From positions 310,001-374,000 of the forward strand of contig NZ_FXXQ01000002.1 in assembly GCF_900184815.1 (NCBI RefSeq): a stretch of DNA of 64,000 bases, written 5' to 3'. The position numbers and the translations under genes are program-made. Source of the DNA: Boseongicola aestuarii (GTDB lineage Bacteria > Pseudomonadota > Alphaproteobacteria > Rhodobacterales > Rhodobacteraceae). Below are positions 18,528-27,669 of this stretch, in pieces. Below the pieces are notes generated by a model. That model was not told where the DNA came from, did not search any database, and worked only from the letters and a program-made list of their open reading frames with translations. How positions within the stretch are numbered: position 1 is the first letter of the stretch; each line of letters opens with the position of its first letter.

Positions 18528-18621
18528 TGTGTAACAGAGACTTTTTGAGATTTGCAAAGAATTTTGAAATTTTCAGTTTTTCCAGAATTTTGTTGGCAGG
18601 CATGAAAAGCGCGGTTACGGT
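18528..18621 (+). promoter_or_regulatory. GntR/TRAP divergent control region
   Basis: The AT-rich gap holds a short dyad TGT-GTA-ACA (18528-18536), a 9-base direct repeat AGAATTTTG (18558-18566 and 18584-18592, 26 bases apart) and a promoter candidate TTGGCA-N17-TACGGT (18593-18621) reading towards the TRAP binding-protein gene. The -35 matches five of six positions, the -10 only three. Which element the GntR protein binds is not known. Confidence 0.3.
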
Positions 18622-18688
18622 CGACTCGGCCCCATGAAGACGCGGCGAAGACCGCGATGGGCATAACTGAACTCTGGGAGGACCAATT

Positions 18689-19708
18689 ATGAAATTCATG
18701 AAGCTCGCCGCAGCCGCGGCAAGTACTCTTGCGATTGTCGGTGCAACTGCCGCCGCGGCGCAAACGACGAACCTACGCATCCAGACGCACTATGCGCCTG
18801 AAACCGTATCCGGCCAGTTGGCTCAGCAGTACATCGACGACATCGTCGAGATGTCGAATGGCGAAATTCAGGTCGAGATGTTCTACTCGTCTTCCGTTGT
18901 GAAGTCGGTTGAGACGTTCGATGCTGCGGCAACCGGAATTCTCGACTGCGACATGACCGGCGGTGGTTACCAGACCGGTAAGAACCCCGCGTTCCAGTTC
19001 GTGGCTGACATCATGGGTGGCTACGACACGCCGTACCAGCAGCTTTCATGGCTGTACTTTGGCGGTGGTCGCGAAGCCGCTGCACCGCTTTACAACAAGT
19101 ACGGTATGGAGCTCATCGGTTGGTGGGTCTACGGTCAGGAGAGTTTTGCGTCTTCCAAGCCAATTGAGAAGGTCGCTGACTTCAAGGACTGGAAGTTCCG
19201 TTCGCCCCCAGGCATGGAAACCAAGATCTTTGAAAAGCTTGGCGCTTCGCCGATCGTGATGGATTTCACCGAAATCTTTACGGCTTTGGAGACCGGCATC
19301 ATCGACGGTGCTGACGCCTCTGGCTTGGCCAACAACGTTGGTCTTGGCCTTTATGATATCGTCAAGTTTGCCAACTTCCCTGGCTTCCACTCGATGCCGT
19401 CCGATCACCTGGCGTGTAACAAGGCCGTGTTTGACGCGATGCCTGCACACCACCAGAAGATCATGAAGGTCGGCATGGAAGCCCTTGCGCTTCGCACTGC
19501 ATTAACGTTCGAAAAGAAGAACGCCGAAGCAGCGGCGCTACTGCGCACACAGGGCGTGACCCTGTCGCAGTGGGCACCTGAAGAGCTGGCAAAGTTCCGT
19601 GCAGCAGCGCAGGCAACATGGCCTGAGTTCGCAACGACGCCTGAAGCTAAGGCACTTGTTGATGCTCACATGAGCTATCTCACACAGCTTGGTTTGGTTT
19701 CAAACTAA
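18689..19708 (+). CDS. TRAP transporter solute-binding protein (DctP family)
   Basis: 339 residues with a Sec signal peptide cleaved near AAAAQ (about residue 25). Periplasmic DctP-fold receptor; the conserved carboxylate-binding Arg lies in WKFRSPPG and the IIDGAD motif follows. Substrates of this family are usually organic acids, which fits the downstream sugar-acid enzymes. Start ATG follows GGGAGGACC. It is first in the same-strand run up to 28530 and is separated from the permease genes by a strong hairpin. Confidence 0.92.
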   Translation: MKFMKLAAAAASTLAIVGATAAAAQTTNLRIQTHYAPETVSGQLAQQYIDDIVEMSNGEIQVEMFYSSSVVKSVETFDAAATGILDCDMTGGGYQTGKNPAFQFVADIMGGYDTPYQQLSWLYFGGGREAAAPLYNKYGMELIGWWVYGQESFASSKPIEKVADFKDWKFRSPPGMETKIFEKLGASPIVMDFTEIFTALETGIIDGADASGLANNVGLGLYDIVKFANFPGFHSMPSDHLACNKAVFDAMPAHHQKIMKVGMEALALRTALTFEKKNAEAAALLRTQGVTLSQWAPEELAKFRAAAQATWPEFATTPEAKALVDAHMSYLTQLGLVSN

Positions 19709-19725
19709 TCGCTGTTCGCTCAATC

Positions 19726-19751
19726 TGGACCCCGCCACGGTGTGGGGTCCA
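19726..19751 (+). terminator. Intercistronic hairpin after the TRAP binding-protein gene
   Basis: Perfect 8-bp stem TGGACCCC (19726-19733) / GGGGTCCA (19744-19751) around a 10-base loop, 17 bases after the stop codon. The CCCTTTT tract begins only a few bases later and is short. It is more likely a partial terminator or 3'-end stabiliser that keeps binding protein in excess over permease than a full stop, because the permease genes have no other visible promoter. Confidence 0.6.
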
Positions 19752-19816
19752 AACCCTTTTACGGACATTCAAGCAGGCATTTTCAGCGTGGTCGCTCTGC
19801 CGCGCGGAGGGGACTC

Positions 19817-20719
19817 ATGAAGAATAAATCTGGAAGCTTCATAGAGTGGCTCATTCCTTTTTGCTTCATTCTGTGCGCCGGCTGGCTCATCTGGCATCTG
19901 CCCGCATTTACGCTTGACTGGGTGCCGCCGGACCAGAGCCAGGCCGACAATCTTCGCGGGCTGCATCATCGCAATGATGTTACGCCAGGGATGTCGGGAC
20001 CTTTCGGCGGCGAGGCCGACTGGGTCGATTATCTGGCTCTGCTCGGATTGCCGATCTTCCTCTATATTGGCATTCGCACCGTGCGCCGCGCTCCGATGGA
20101 ATTCGAAAGCTGGCGCCCTGCTGACCGTGTTTCAGTCTTCATCGGTCGCGTGACGATGATGATGATCATCCTTTTGACCAGCGTTATGCTATACGAGGTC
20201 CTTCTTCGGTACGTCTTTGAAGCACCGACACTTTGGGCGAACGAATTGTCACTTTGGCTCGCGGGTTTCGTGTTCCTGTGCGCGGGTCTCTACGCGATGC
20301 AGCAACGCAGCCACATCCGAATCTTCCTGCTCTACGATATCTGTCCCCGCTGGATGCAGCGATTGTTTGACACGATTTCGACAGTGCTGATTGTTCTCTT
20401 TGCCTTCTTCCTTGTCTACGGCGGCTATGGTGAGGCCCTTGACAAGCTATGGCGCTGGGAGACTTTCGGAACGGCCTTCGACCCTCCTATTCCGGCGACC
20501 TTGAAGCCTACAGTACTGATCATTGTCAGTCTTGTGGCGATTCAGGCCGTCGTAAATCTCATTTCCGACTGGAACGCGGAGCCAGTAATTCACACGGCTG
20601 CCGACGATATCGATCAGGACGAGCTGGAAAAGATTCGCGCCGCGGTCGGTGCTGAGGGAGTCGGCGACCTCGACGTGACGCGCGGGTCAATCCAAGGCAA
20701 TCAAACGGAGCGCAACTGA
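19817..20719 (+). CDS. TRAP transporter small permease (DctQ), long form
   Basis: 300 residues, against the usual 160-200. The DctQ four-helix core is about residues 110-250 (LLRYVFEAPTLWANELSLWL, MQQRSHIRI). Ahead of it are two extra hydrophobic segments (about 12-32 and 72-92), and after it an acidic hydrophilic tail. This long form goes with the large DctM type found next door. The ATG follows GGAGGGGACTC; the TGA overlaps the DctM ATG by one base. Confidence 0.85.
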   Translation: MKNKSGSFIEWLIPFCFILCAGWLIWHLPAFTLDWVPPDQSQADNLRGLHHRNDVTPGMSGPFGGEADWVDYLALLGLPIFLYIGIRTVRRAPMEFESWRPADRVSVFIGRVTMMMIILLTSVMLYEVLLRYVFEAPTLWANELSLWLAGFVFLCAGLYAMQQRSHIRIFLLYDICPRWMQRLFDTISTVLIVLFAFFLVYGGYGEALDKLWRWETFGTAFDPPIPATLKPTVLIIVSLVAIQAVVNLISDWNAEPVIHTAADDIDQDELEKIRAAVGAEGVGDLDVTRGSIQGNQTERN

Positions 20720-22347
20720 TGGATATCGGAACGATTTCGCTTGTCCTGATGCTGGGACTACTGGTTCTGCTGGCGATCGGCATGCCACTTGGGCTAGCGT
20801 CGGCTATTCTGGCCGTCTTGGTGCTCTTCATGAAGTTTGAGCCCGATACGTTGTTCAATCCGCTTTTGTTTGGGGACGGCATTCTCACCGGGAGGCCGGG
20901 GAGTGGGCCGTTGAACATTCTGGCGCAGAAGATCTACGGCCTTTTGACGGATTATGTGCTCATATCCATTCCCTTATTCATCTTCATGGCCGCTCTGCTG
21001 GAACGCTCCGGCATTGCCAAAGAGATGTATTCGTCGCTGAATGTCTGGCTGAACCGCACCCGCGGAGGCATTGCGATTGTCACCTCGATCATGGCTGTGA
21101 TCATGGCCGCAATGTCGGGAATCATCGGTGGTGAGGTTGTTCTTCTCGGGCTGATTGCACTGCCGCAGATGTTGCGACTTGGGTATAATCAGAACCTTGC
21201 GATTGGAACGATCTGTGCGTCGGGGTCTTTGGGGACGATGATTCCGCCGTCGATTGTTCTGATCATTTATGGCCTGATTACCGAGACGTCGATCAAGGCG
21301 TTGTTTACAGCGGCGTTTGTGCCGGGCTTCATGCTGGCGTCGTTCTTCATCATTTACATCATCGTGCGCACCCGGTTGCGCCCGGAAGACGCCCCGCTGC
21401 CCGACCCCGTTCCGGGTGAAGCTGTGGGACGCGAAAAAGGGATGCTGTTTGGCGCGTTCCTGTCAGTGCTGATTGCAGGGTTCTCGACTGTTTTGTTCTT
21501 GCGCGCATTGTTCTTCACCGTCTCCGGACAGAATGCTGCCGAAAATGGTGTTGAAGATATCTTTTGGGGCACCCCGGGCCATGTGCCTTGGTTTGCCGGA
21601 CTTACGATCATTGCGGTTCTTTTGTGCCTGTTCGTCTTCGGGCGTGAACGGACCAAGACCGGTTGGGCGATGGGCAAAGGACTAGTGCCCCCGATTGTCG
21701 TCATTGGCGTTGTGCTTGGGTCCATTTACGGCGGCATTACGGGCATCACCGAAGCCGCTGGAATGGGTGCGTTTGCGGTCCTCGTCATTGCGATTTTTCG
21801 GGGCGAGGCTTCTTTCGAGCTTGTCTGGGATAGTTTGATGCGGACGCTGAAATCGACAGGCACGATCATCTGGGTGACGATCGGAGCGGCGGCTTTGGCG
21901 GGTGCCTATACGATCGCGGGCGGGCCGACCTACGTGGCTAACTTCATTCTTGGACAAGATCTGCCGACGATGTCGATCCTGCTGATGATGATGCTGATTC
22001 TTTTGTTCATGGGGGCTTTCATGGACTGGGTGGGCATCGTATTGCTGATCATTCCGGTGTTCCTGCCGATTGTGCAGCGCCTGCCCATCGAGGAGATCGG
22101 TCTAATCGGAGAGCTTCAGCCAAAGTACGTCGCGGTCTGGTTCGGAGTGTTGTTCTGTATGAACATGCAGGTCAGTTTCCTGTCGCCTCCGTTTGGCCCA
22201 GCCGCCTTCTACCTGAAGTCGGTGGCACCTCCGCACATTTCGCTTACGGATATCTTCAAAGGCTTCCTGCCGTTCATCTGCATCCAGTTGATCGCTCTTT
22301 CGGTCCTGCTGATCTGGCCGCCGATCGTTGAAGTCTTGCTGAACTAG
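20719..22347 (+). CDS. TRAP transporter large permease (DctM), extended type
   Basis: 542 residues, longer than the 425-residue standard. The DctM core carries GEVVLLGLIALPQM, GSLGTMIPPSIVLIIYG and the C-terminal LSPPFGPAAFYLKSV. An insertion in the middle (about residues 225-320) adds a hydrophilic loop and extra helices. It forms the membrane channel with DctQ and is driven by the ion gradient. PhyH gene starts 14 bases downstream, so the transporter and catabolic genes are one unit. Confidence 0.9.
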   Translation: MDIGTISLVLMLGLLVLLAIGMPLGLASAILAVLVLFMKFEPDTLFNPLLFGDGILTGRPGSGPLNILAQKIYGLLTDYVLISIPLFIFMAALLERSGIAKEMYSSLNVWLNRTRGGIAIVTSIMAVIMAAMSGIIGGEVVLLGLIALPQMLRLGYNQNLAIGTICASGSLGTMIPPSIVLIIYGLITETSIKALFTAAFVPGFMLASFFIIYIIVRTRLRPEDAPLPDPVPGEAVGREKGMLFGAFLSVLIAGFSTVLFLRALFFTVSGQNAAENGVEDIFWGTPGHVPWFAGLTIIAVLLCLFVFGRERTKTGWAMGKGLVPPIVVIGVVLGSIYGGITGITEAAGMGAFAVLVIAIFRGEASFELVWDSLMRTLKSTGTIIWVTIGAAALAGAYTIAGGPTYVANFILGQDLPTMSILLMMMLILLFMGAFMDWVGIVLLIIPVFLPIVQRLPIEEIGLIGELQPKYVAVWFGVLFCMNMQVSFLSPPFGPAAFYLKSVAPPHISLTDIFKGFLPFICIQLIALSVLLIWPPIVEVLLN

Positions 22348-22361
22348 GGCTGGGTCGGTGC

Positions 22362-23309
22362 ATGTTGAGCGCGTCACAGATAGAGGCCTTTCACACCCAG
22401 GGGTTTCTGGTGGTCGAGGACGTGCTCGACACTGAATGCCTGAAGTCGGTGCGGCTCGAATACTCTCAGGTCTTGGATCGGCTCTATGCCGGGTGGCAGG
22501 CCGAGGGGCGTGTTGGTGCGCCGCTCAGCGATAGCTTCTGGGGCAAACTATTGACCGCCTACGAAGCCGGATGCGATTGGTTTCAGCCCATGGATATCTC
22601 GCTGCCGGGCGATCAGATTTCGCCCGACACACCAATGCATTTTGGTCCGGCGGTTTTCGATATGGTGCGTGCACCGCGGCTTCTGGACATCGTAGAGCAA
22701 CTGATCGGCGGCGAGATTACGTCGAATCCCATTCAGCATGTCCGCATCAAGCCACCTGCGCGCACATTGACCGACAACGAGTCGCGCGCACATATCACCT
22801 CGACGGACTGGCATCAGGATCGCGCCGTGGCCTTGGACGAGGCCGACCGGACGGAAATGGTGACGTGTTGGCTGGCGATCACGGATGCGACAGTGGAGAA
22901 CGGGTGCCTCCAGGTTTTGCCGAAGGCGCCGGCGCAAGAAATGCTGCCCCATTGCCCTCAGCGGCAAACAGCAATCGCACCGGGTTACGTCGCCGAGGAA
23001 AAGGCTGTGCCATTGCCGGTTGCGGCCGGTGGGATGGTGCTGTTTCACCCTCTGACGCCGCACGCGTCATTGATGAATAAGACGGACGGATTTCGCTGGT
23101 CGTTTGATTTGCGGTTTCACGTTACGGGACAACCTTCGGGGCGCAACCATTTTCCGGATTTCATTGCGCGAAGCCGCGCGCATCCGGAGACAGAATTGCA
23201 CGATTGGCAGGAGTGGAAGAAAATGTGGGAAGAGGCACGCGCACGGCTTTCGAAAAGCCCGCATATCGCCATTCACCGATGGCAATCCGACAGTCCGGCC
23301 TGCGCATGA
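22362..23309 (+). CDS. Phytanoyl-CoA dioxygenase (PhyH)-family Fe(II)/2-oxoglutarate oxygenase
   Basis: 315 residues. The iron-binding facial triad is readable: His151 and Asp153 in DWHQD and His234 in LTPHASL. An Arg (RWSFDLR, about 245-251) suits 2-oxoglutarate binding. The family hydroxylates, demethylates or halogenates small molecules. In an operon with a sugar-acid dehydratase it probably acts on the imported substrate, but the reaction is not evident. Its TGA overlaps the ATG of the dehydratase gene (ATGA), implying tight co-translation. Confidence 0.8.
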   Translation: MLSASQIEAFHTQGFLVVEDVLDTECLKSVRLEYSQVLDRLYAGWQAEGRVGAPLSDSFWGKLLTAYEAGCDWFQPMDISLPGDQISPDTPMHFGPAVFDMVRAPRLLDIVEQLIGGEITSNPIQHVRIKPPARTLTDNESRAHITSTDWHQDRAVALDEADRTEMVTCWLAITDATVENGCLQVLPKAPAQEMLPHCPQRQTAIAPGYVAEEKAVPLPVAAGGMVLFHPLTPHASLMNKTDGFRWSFDLRFHVTGQPSGRNHFPDFIARSRAHPETELHDWQEWKKMWEEARARLSKSPHIAIHRWQSDSPACA

Positions 23310-24799
23310 GTGCTTTGATCCGCCTGAACCCCGCAGACAATGTTGCAACCGCCATTCGTGCGCTGGAAGTCGGTGTCGAAGGCGCTGTCGAGATGATCCC
23401 ACGGGGTCAGAAGATGGCTTTGGAGCCCATCGCCAAAGGGTCCGAAGTACGAAAGTACGCAACCCTGATCGGCTATGCTGCTGAGGACATCGCCGCGGGG
23501 TCTTTGGTGCATACGCACAATCTCGAATACCGCAACGTCAACCGCGCCTACGAGTTCTCGACCAACCTGCGCGACGCCCCAGCCCCTGAGACGATCGACA
23601 CGTTCATGGGATATCGTCGCCAGAACGGAAAGGTCGGGACGCGCAATTATATCGCGGTTTTGACTTCGGTGAATTGCTCGGCGACGGCTGCACGGCGGAT
23701 CGCCGAGCACTTCACGCCTGAACGTCTGGCAGCCTATCCGAATGTGGATGGCGTGTCGGCCTTCGTGCATGGCACGGGCTGCGGAATGGCGGATGCGGGC
23801 GACGGTTTCGAGGCGTTGCAGCGCGTGATGTGGGGGTATGCGCGCAACCCGAATGTGGTTGGTGTGTTGATGGCAGGTCTTGGATGCGAGACGATGCAGA
23901 TCGACTGGTTGATGGAGGCCTTCGGCCTGACGCCAGGACCGTTGTTTCAGGCGATGAATATTCAGGATGTGGGCGGGCTGTCGCGCACGGTTGCAGCGGG
24001 TATTGCCAAGATAGAAGCGATGCTGCCGCTGGCGAATGACGTCACGCGCGAGCCTTGTCCAGCCTCCGAGTTGATGGTTGCACTTCAGTGCGGCGGATCT
24101 GATGCGTGGTCCGGGATCACGGCCAACCCAGCACTGGGGCACGCCTGTGATCTGCTGGTCGCGCAAGGTGGAACTGGCCTTTTGGCGGAAACGCCGGAGA
24201 TTTACGGGGCCGAGCATTTGCTGACGGCGCGCGCGCGCACGCAGGCCGTTGGCGAGCAGTTGATCGAACGCATCCGCTGGTGGGAGGATTACACCGCCCG
24301 CAACAAGGGTGTGATGGACAACAATCCTTCTCCGGGCAACAAGAAGGGTGGGCTGACGACGATTTTGGAGAAGTCGCTTGGGGCTTCGGCGAAGGGTGGC
24401 ACGACACCTTTGACGGGGGTCTACAAATACGCAGAAGAAGTACGCGCGCGCGGCTTCACCTTCATGGACAGTCCCGGCTATGACCCCGCGAGCGTTACCG
24501 GACAAATCGCGGGCGGGTGCAATCTGGTCTGCTTTACAACTGGGCGTGGATCGGCATTTGGATCAAAGCCAAGTCCGACGATCAAGGTCGCCACGAACAC
24601 ACGGATGTACGAGCGGATGACCGACGACATGGATATCAACGCGGGCGATATTCTGGACGCCGGAGTGACAGTCGAAGCGAAAGGACGCGAGATATATCAG
24701 GCGTTTCTGCGGGTTGCATCGGGCGAAGCCACGAAGTCCGAGGCGCAAGGACTTGGGGACTATGAATTCGTTCCCTGGCAGATAGGGGCCGTGATGTGA
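23306..24799 (+). CDS. Altronate/galactarate-type dehydratase (UxaA family)
   Basis: 497 residues, full length. N-terminal SAF domain (about 1-95), then the UxaA catalytic domain with GYRRQNGKVGTRNY, HGTGCGMA, LGCE and LQCGGSDAWSGITANP. The C-terminal part carries the conserved DNNPSPGNKKGGLTTILEKS. These iron-dependent enzymes dehydrate D-altronate or galactarate to a 2-keto-3-deoxy acid. The start is the ATG overlapping the PhyH stop; the longer frame back to 23204 would run inside phyH. Its own TGA overlaps the GTG of the next gene. Confidence 0.88.
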   Translation: MSALIRLNPADNVATAIRALEVGVEGAVEMIPRGQKMALEPIAKGSEVRKYATLIGYAAEDIAAGSLVHTHNLEYRNVNRAYEFSTNLRDAPAPETIDTFMGYRRQNGKVGTRNYIAVLTSVNCSATAARRIAEHFTPERLAAYPNVDGVSAFVHGTGCGMADAGDGFEALQRVMWGYARNPNVVGVLMAGLGCETMQIDWLMEAFGLTPGPLFQAMNIQDVGGLSRTVAAGIAKIEAMLPLANDVTREPCPASELMVALQCGGSDAWSGITANPALGHACDLLVAQGGTGLLAETPEIYGAEHLLTARARTQAVGEQLIERIRWWEDYTARNKGVMDNNPSPGNKKGGLTTILEKSLGASAKGGTTPLTGVYKYAEEVRARGFTFMDSPGYDPASVTGQIAGGCNLVCFTTGRGSAFGSKPSPTIKVATNTRMYERMTDDMDINAGDILDAGVTVEAKGREIYQAFLRVASGEATKSEAQGLGDYEFVPWQIGAVM

Positions 24800-25638
24800 G
24801 CGAAACCAAGGTCATCAAACTTGGATTGATCGGCGATCATATAGGGCAGTCGCGGTTTTCGGCGGCGATGGATTTGCTGTGTCGGGAACATGGTCTGACG
24901 CTGGATTTTACGCCGATAGATACCGGCGACATGCCCGAATTCAACTTCGACGAAACGTTGGACGAGTTGATTGCCAAAGGCTGGACTGGGGTGACGATAA
25001 CGCATCCCCACAAGAACAAGGCCCGCGCGCGCGCCGCTGACGGTATGATCTCAGAGGTTGCCCATCTTCCTGCATCGAACTTGCTGACATTCCACCCGGA
25101 AATTCGAGGCTTCAACACGGACTACACTGGCTTTATCGGCGCGTGGAAGACAGAAATGGGAAATGCAATCCCCGGTCAGGTCGCGGTCGCCGGGGCCGGC
25201 GGAGTCGCCGGTGCGATTGTGCCCGCCTTGGTCGAGCTTGGGGCTACCGATATTGCAGTCTGGGACCCGGCGCGTGGCGTTGCTGCGCGATTGGCCGAGG
25301 CGGTGGACGGGCCCGTGCGCGCAATTTTAATGTCAGACGCACCTGCTGTGATCTCGGACGCCGACGGATTGGTGAATGCCTCGGCATTGGGGATGGGGGA
25401 CGACAGGCGGTCGGCGTTTCCGATCGAAACCATCGGCTCACAAGCTTGGGCGTTCGACGCGGTTTATACACCAACCCGCACGACATTCCTGCGAGCGGCG
25501 GCGTCTCGCGGGCTGACGACGGTCTCGGGTTTTGATCTGTTTCGTCATATGATCCTCGGATCTTTCGAGGCCTATTCGGGCGCGCGTCCCAACAAGGAAA
25601 AAATGCTGCCCTTGATTGACGCGCTACGGCCGGATTGA
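24796..25638 (+). CDS. Shikimate dehydrogenase-like protein (AroE fold, atypical substrate site)
   Basis: 280 residues. The AroE fold is clear: N-terminal GLIGDHIGQS, the catalytic Lys in THPHKNK, Asp in FNTDYTGF, and an NAD(P) loop AGAGGVAGAIVPAL. But the shikimate-binding S-x-S-P motif reads SRFS, so the second Ser is replaced by Phe, and VTxPxK has become ITHPHK. It probably dehydrogenates a different cyclic or polyhydroxy acid. GTG start overlapping the dehydratase TGA (GTGA). Biosynthetic AroE would not be expected in a TRAP-linked catabolic operon. Confidence 0.82.
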   Translation: MSETKVIKLGLIGDHIGQSRFSAAMDLLCREHGLTLDFTPIDTGDMPEFNFDETLDELIAKGWTGVTITHPHKNKARARAADGMISEVAHLPASNLLTFHPEIRGFNTDYTGFIGAWKTEMGNAIPGQVAVAGAGGVAGAIVPALVELGATDIAVWDPARGVAARLAEAVDGPVRAILMSDAPAVISDADGLVNASALGMGDDRRSAFPIETIGSQAWAFDAVYTPTRTTFLRAAASRGLTTVSGFDLFRHMILGSFEAYSGARPNKEKMLPLIDALRPD

Positions 25639-25648
25639 GAGGCGGCGG

Positions 25649-26758
25649 GTGGAAAAGCGTCCTTCGATCGCCGTAATCGGCAGGGGTCTAATTGGCAGCG
25701 CGGCAGCGCGACATCTGGCCAACGCGGGGCAGGATGTCACTCTGATCGGCCCGGTAGAACCGGCCGACAAACGCACCCATCAAGGAGTTTTTGCAAGTCA
25801 CTATGATGAAGGGCGGATAACCCGAAAAAACGCCACAGACATCTTTTGGGCCGAAGCTTCAATTGCTTCGATTGCAAGATATCGAATGATCGAGGCGACG
25901 TCGGGGATTGCGTTCTTTTCGCCGGTCGGCGCGTTGATGGCAGGCGCGGAAAGCGGTGAGTTTCTTGGAAATGCGCGCCGGGTGGCACAGCAGTTGTCGG
26001 TGCTGCATCAGGATCTGAGGGGCGAACTGGTGGCAGAAGTCATCCCGGACTTGTCTCTGCCAAATGACTGGAGTGCTTTGTGGGAGCCCGACGACAGCGG
26101 ACACATCTCGCCGCGTCGCCTTGTGGCGGCGCAAACGAAATTGGCGGAAGCAGGCGGTGCAATCCTTTTCGATGGTGTGGTCACCGGGCTGGAAGAAACC
26201 GCCGCGGGCGTGAAGGTTCACACGAAGACTGGCACCCCGGTTTTTGATCAGGTGCTGGTGGCGGCAGGCGGCATGACCGACCATGTCTTGGGTCGGCCCC
26301 TGTCTTACAAGGTCTGTGGGCGTACTGTGGCGTTGTTCGAGCTTTCCGAGAACGAAGCCGCGCGACTTGGCTATTTGCCCTCGTTGGTTATGGGTACGCC
26401 GGAAGGGCACTATTTCTTGCCGCCCATACGGTACCCGGATGGCAAGATTTATATGAAACTCGGTGGGGATCCGGACGATATATTGCTAAAGTCTCCACAA
26501 GAGATCGGGGATTGGTTCAGATCGGGCGGAAGGTCTGAGGTGCGAGACGATCAGGAAGCCAGATTTCGCGCGCTCTTCCCCGCGGTCGAAGTGCTTTCGA
26601 TTAAGATGGACGCCTGCATGACGACCTGGACCGATGATTTGCGGCCCGAAATCGCGCGACTTTCGGAACGTGTTTCAGTGGCCTCTGCGGGGAACGGTGC
26701 GGGTGCGAAATGTTCGGATGAATTGGGGCGTCTCGGTGCGGCCCTGTTAGCGGAATAG
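25649..26758 (+). CDS. FAD-dependent oxidoreductase (DAO / sarcosine oxidase-like)
   Basis: 369 residues. FAD motif IGRGLIGSAAARHL (GxGxxG at 11-16) at the N-terminus and the DAO-type C-terminus with SVASAGNGAGAKCSDELG. A middle segment DQVLVAAGGMTDHVLG is typical of amine/hydroxy-acid oxidases of this fold. It could oxidise an alpha-hydroxy or amino acid of the imported compound. I chose the GTG at 25649 after GAGAGGCGGC; it lies 10 bases after the preceding stop. An in-frame TTG at 25616 would overlap the AroE-like gene. Confidence 0.8.
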   Translation: MEKRPSIAVIGRGLIGSAAARHLANAGQDVTLIGPVEPADKRTHQGVFASHYDEGRITRKNATDIFWAEASIASIARYRMIEATSGIAFFSPVGALMAGAESGEFLGNARRVAQQLSVLHQDLRGELVAEVIPDLSLPNDWSALWEPDDSGHISPRRLVAAQTKLAEAGGAILFDGVVTGLEETAAGVKVHTKTGTPVFDQVLVAAGGMTDHVLGRPLSYKVCGRTVALFELSENEAARLGYLPSLVMGTPEGHYFLPPIRYPDGKIYMKLGGDPDDILLKSPQEIGDWFRSGGRSEVRDDQEARFRALFPAVEVLSIKMDACMTTWTDDLRPEIARLSERVSVASAGNGAGAKCSDELGRLGAALLAE

Positions 26759-26777
26759 ATTTTGAAGGGATGAAAAG

Positions 26778-27665
26778 ATGACGAAACCAGCGATTGGATT
26801 TATCGGACTTGGGTTGATGGGGTCCGCTATGGTGGAACGGCTTCAGGCCAAGGCATATGACGTGACAATCACGCCGAACCGGTCCCGTCCCAACATTGAC
26901 GCGGCCGTTGCACGCGGCGCGACCGAAGTTGCCACGGCCCGCGACGTTGCGGCGGCGAGCGACATAGTGATGCTTTGCATGGATACATCGGACAGTGTCG
27001 AGGCTCGGATGAGAGGTGGTGATGGCGTGATTGCTGGCTTGCGCAAAGGGGCCGTGGTGATTGATTTCGGCACGTCGTTACCCGCTTCGACGCGCGTACT
27101 GGGCGATGAGGTCACCGCCGCAGGAGGCACTTATCTGGACGCGCCTCTCGGGCGCACGCCGCTTCATGCAAAGGACGGATTGCTGAATATCATGGGGTCC
27201 GGAGACAAGGCGGCCTTTGATAAGGTCGCACCGGTCTTGAACGATCTGGGCGAAAACGTTTTCCATCTGGGCGACCTTGGGGCAGGTCACACGATCAAAC
27301 TTATCAACAACTTTTTTGCCATGACAACAGCCAACGCGATGTCCGAAGCTTTTGCGATGGCGGATGTCATGGGTGTGGACCGCGAGAAGGTCTACAACGT
27401 GATGGCCGCGGGTCCATTGCGTTCGGGCATGATGGATTTCGTCAAAGCCTATGCGTTGGACGGCGATCCAATGCAGCTGGCGTTCGCCGTGAAAAATGGC
27501 GCCAAGGACGTGGGCTATTACGTTCAGATGGCACGTGATGCGGGCGCTGACAGCATCATGTCGCAATGCGCTTTGAAGGGATTGAAGGCGGCGATGGCGG
27601 ATGGCCGGTCCGAGGACATGGTACCACAAATGGTCGACTTCTATTCAGACCTCTACAAGGGGTAA
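26778..27665 (+). CDS. Beta-hydroxyacid dehydrogenase with an altered substrate motif
   Basis: 295 residues. GLGLMGSAM (Rossmann) and the catalytic Lys174 (GHTIKLINN) are conserved. However, the usual DAPVSGG substrate motif is replaced by DAPLGRTPLHA (from residue 121), unlike the paralogue at 16.9-17.8 kb. Lys retained with a rewritten carboxylate-binding loop points to a working enzyme with another 3-hydroxy acid or hydroxy-aldehyde substrate. A tartronate-semialdehyde or threonate-type dehydrogenase is possible. It starts 19 bases after the flavoenzyme gene and is followed by the kinase after 4 bases. Confidence 0.82.
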   Translation: MTKPAIGFIGLGLMGSAMVERLQAKAYDVTITPNRSRPNIDAAVARGATEVATARDVAAASDIVMLCMDTSDSVEARMRGGDGVIAGLRKGAVVIDFGTSLPASTRVLGDEVTAAGGTYLDAPLGRTPLHAKDGLLNIMGSGDKAAFDKVAPVLNDLGENVFHLGDLGAGHTIKLINNFFAMTTANAMSEAFAMADVMGVDREKVYNVMAAGPLRSGMMDFVKAYALDGDPMQLAFAVKNGAKDVGYYVQMARDAGADSIMSQCALKGLKAAMADGRSEDMVPQMVDFYSDLYKG

Positions 27666-27669
27666 GGGC

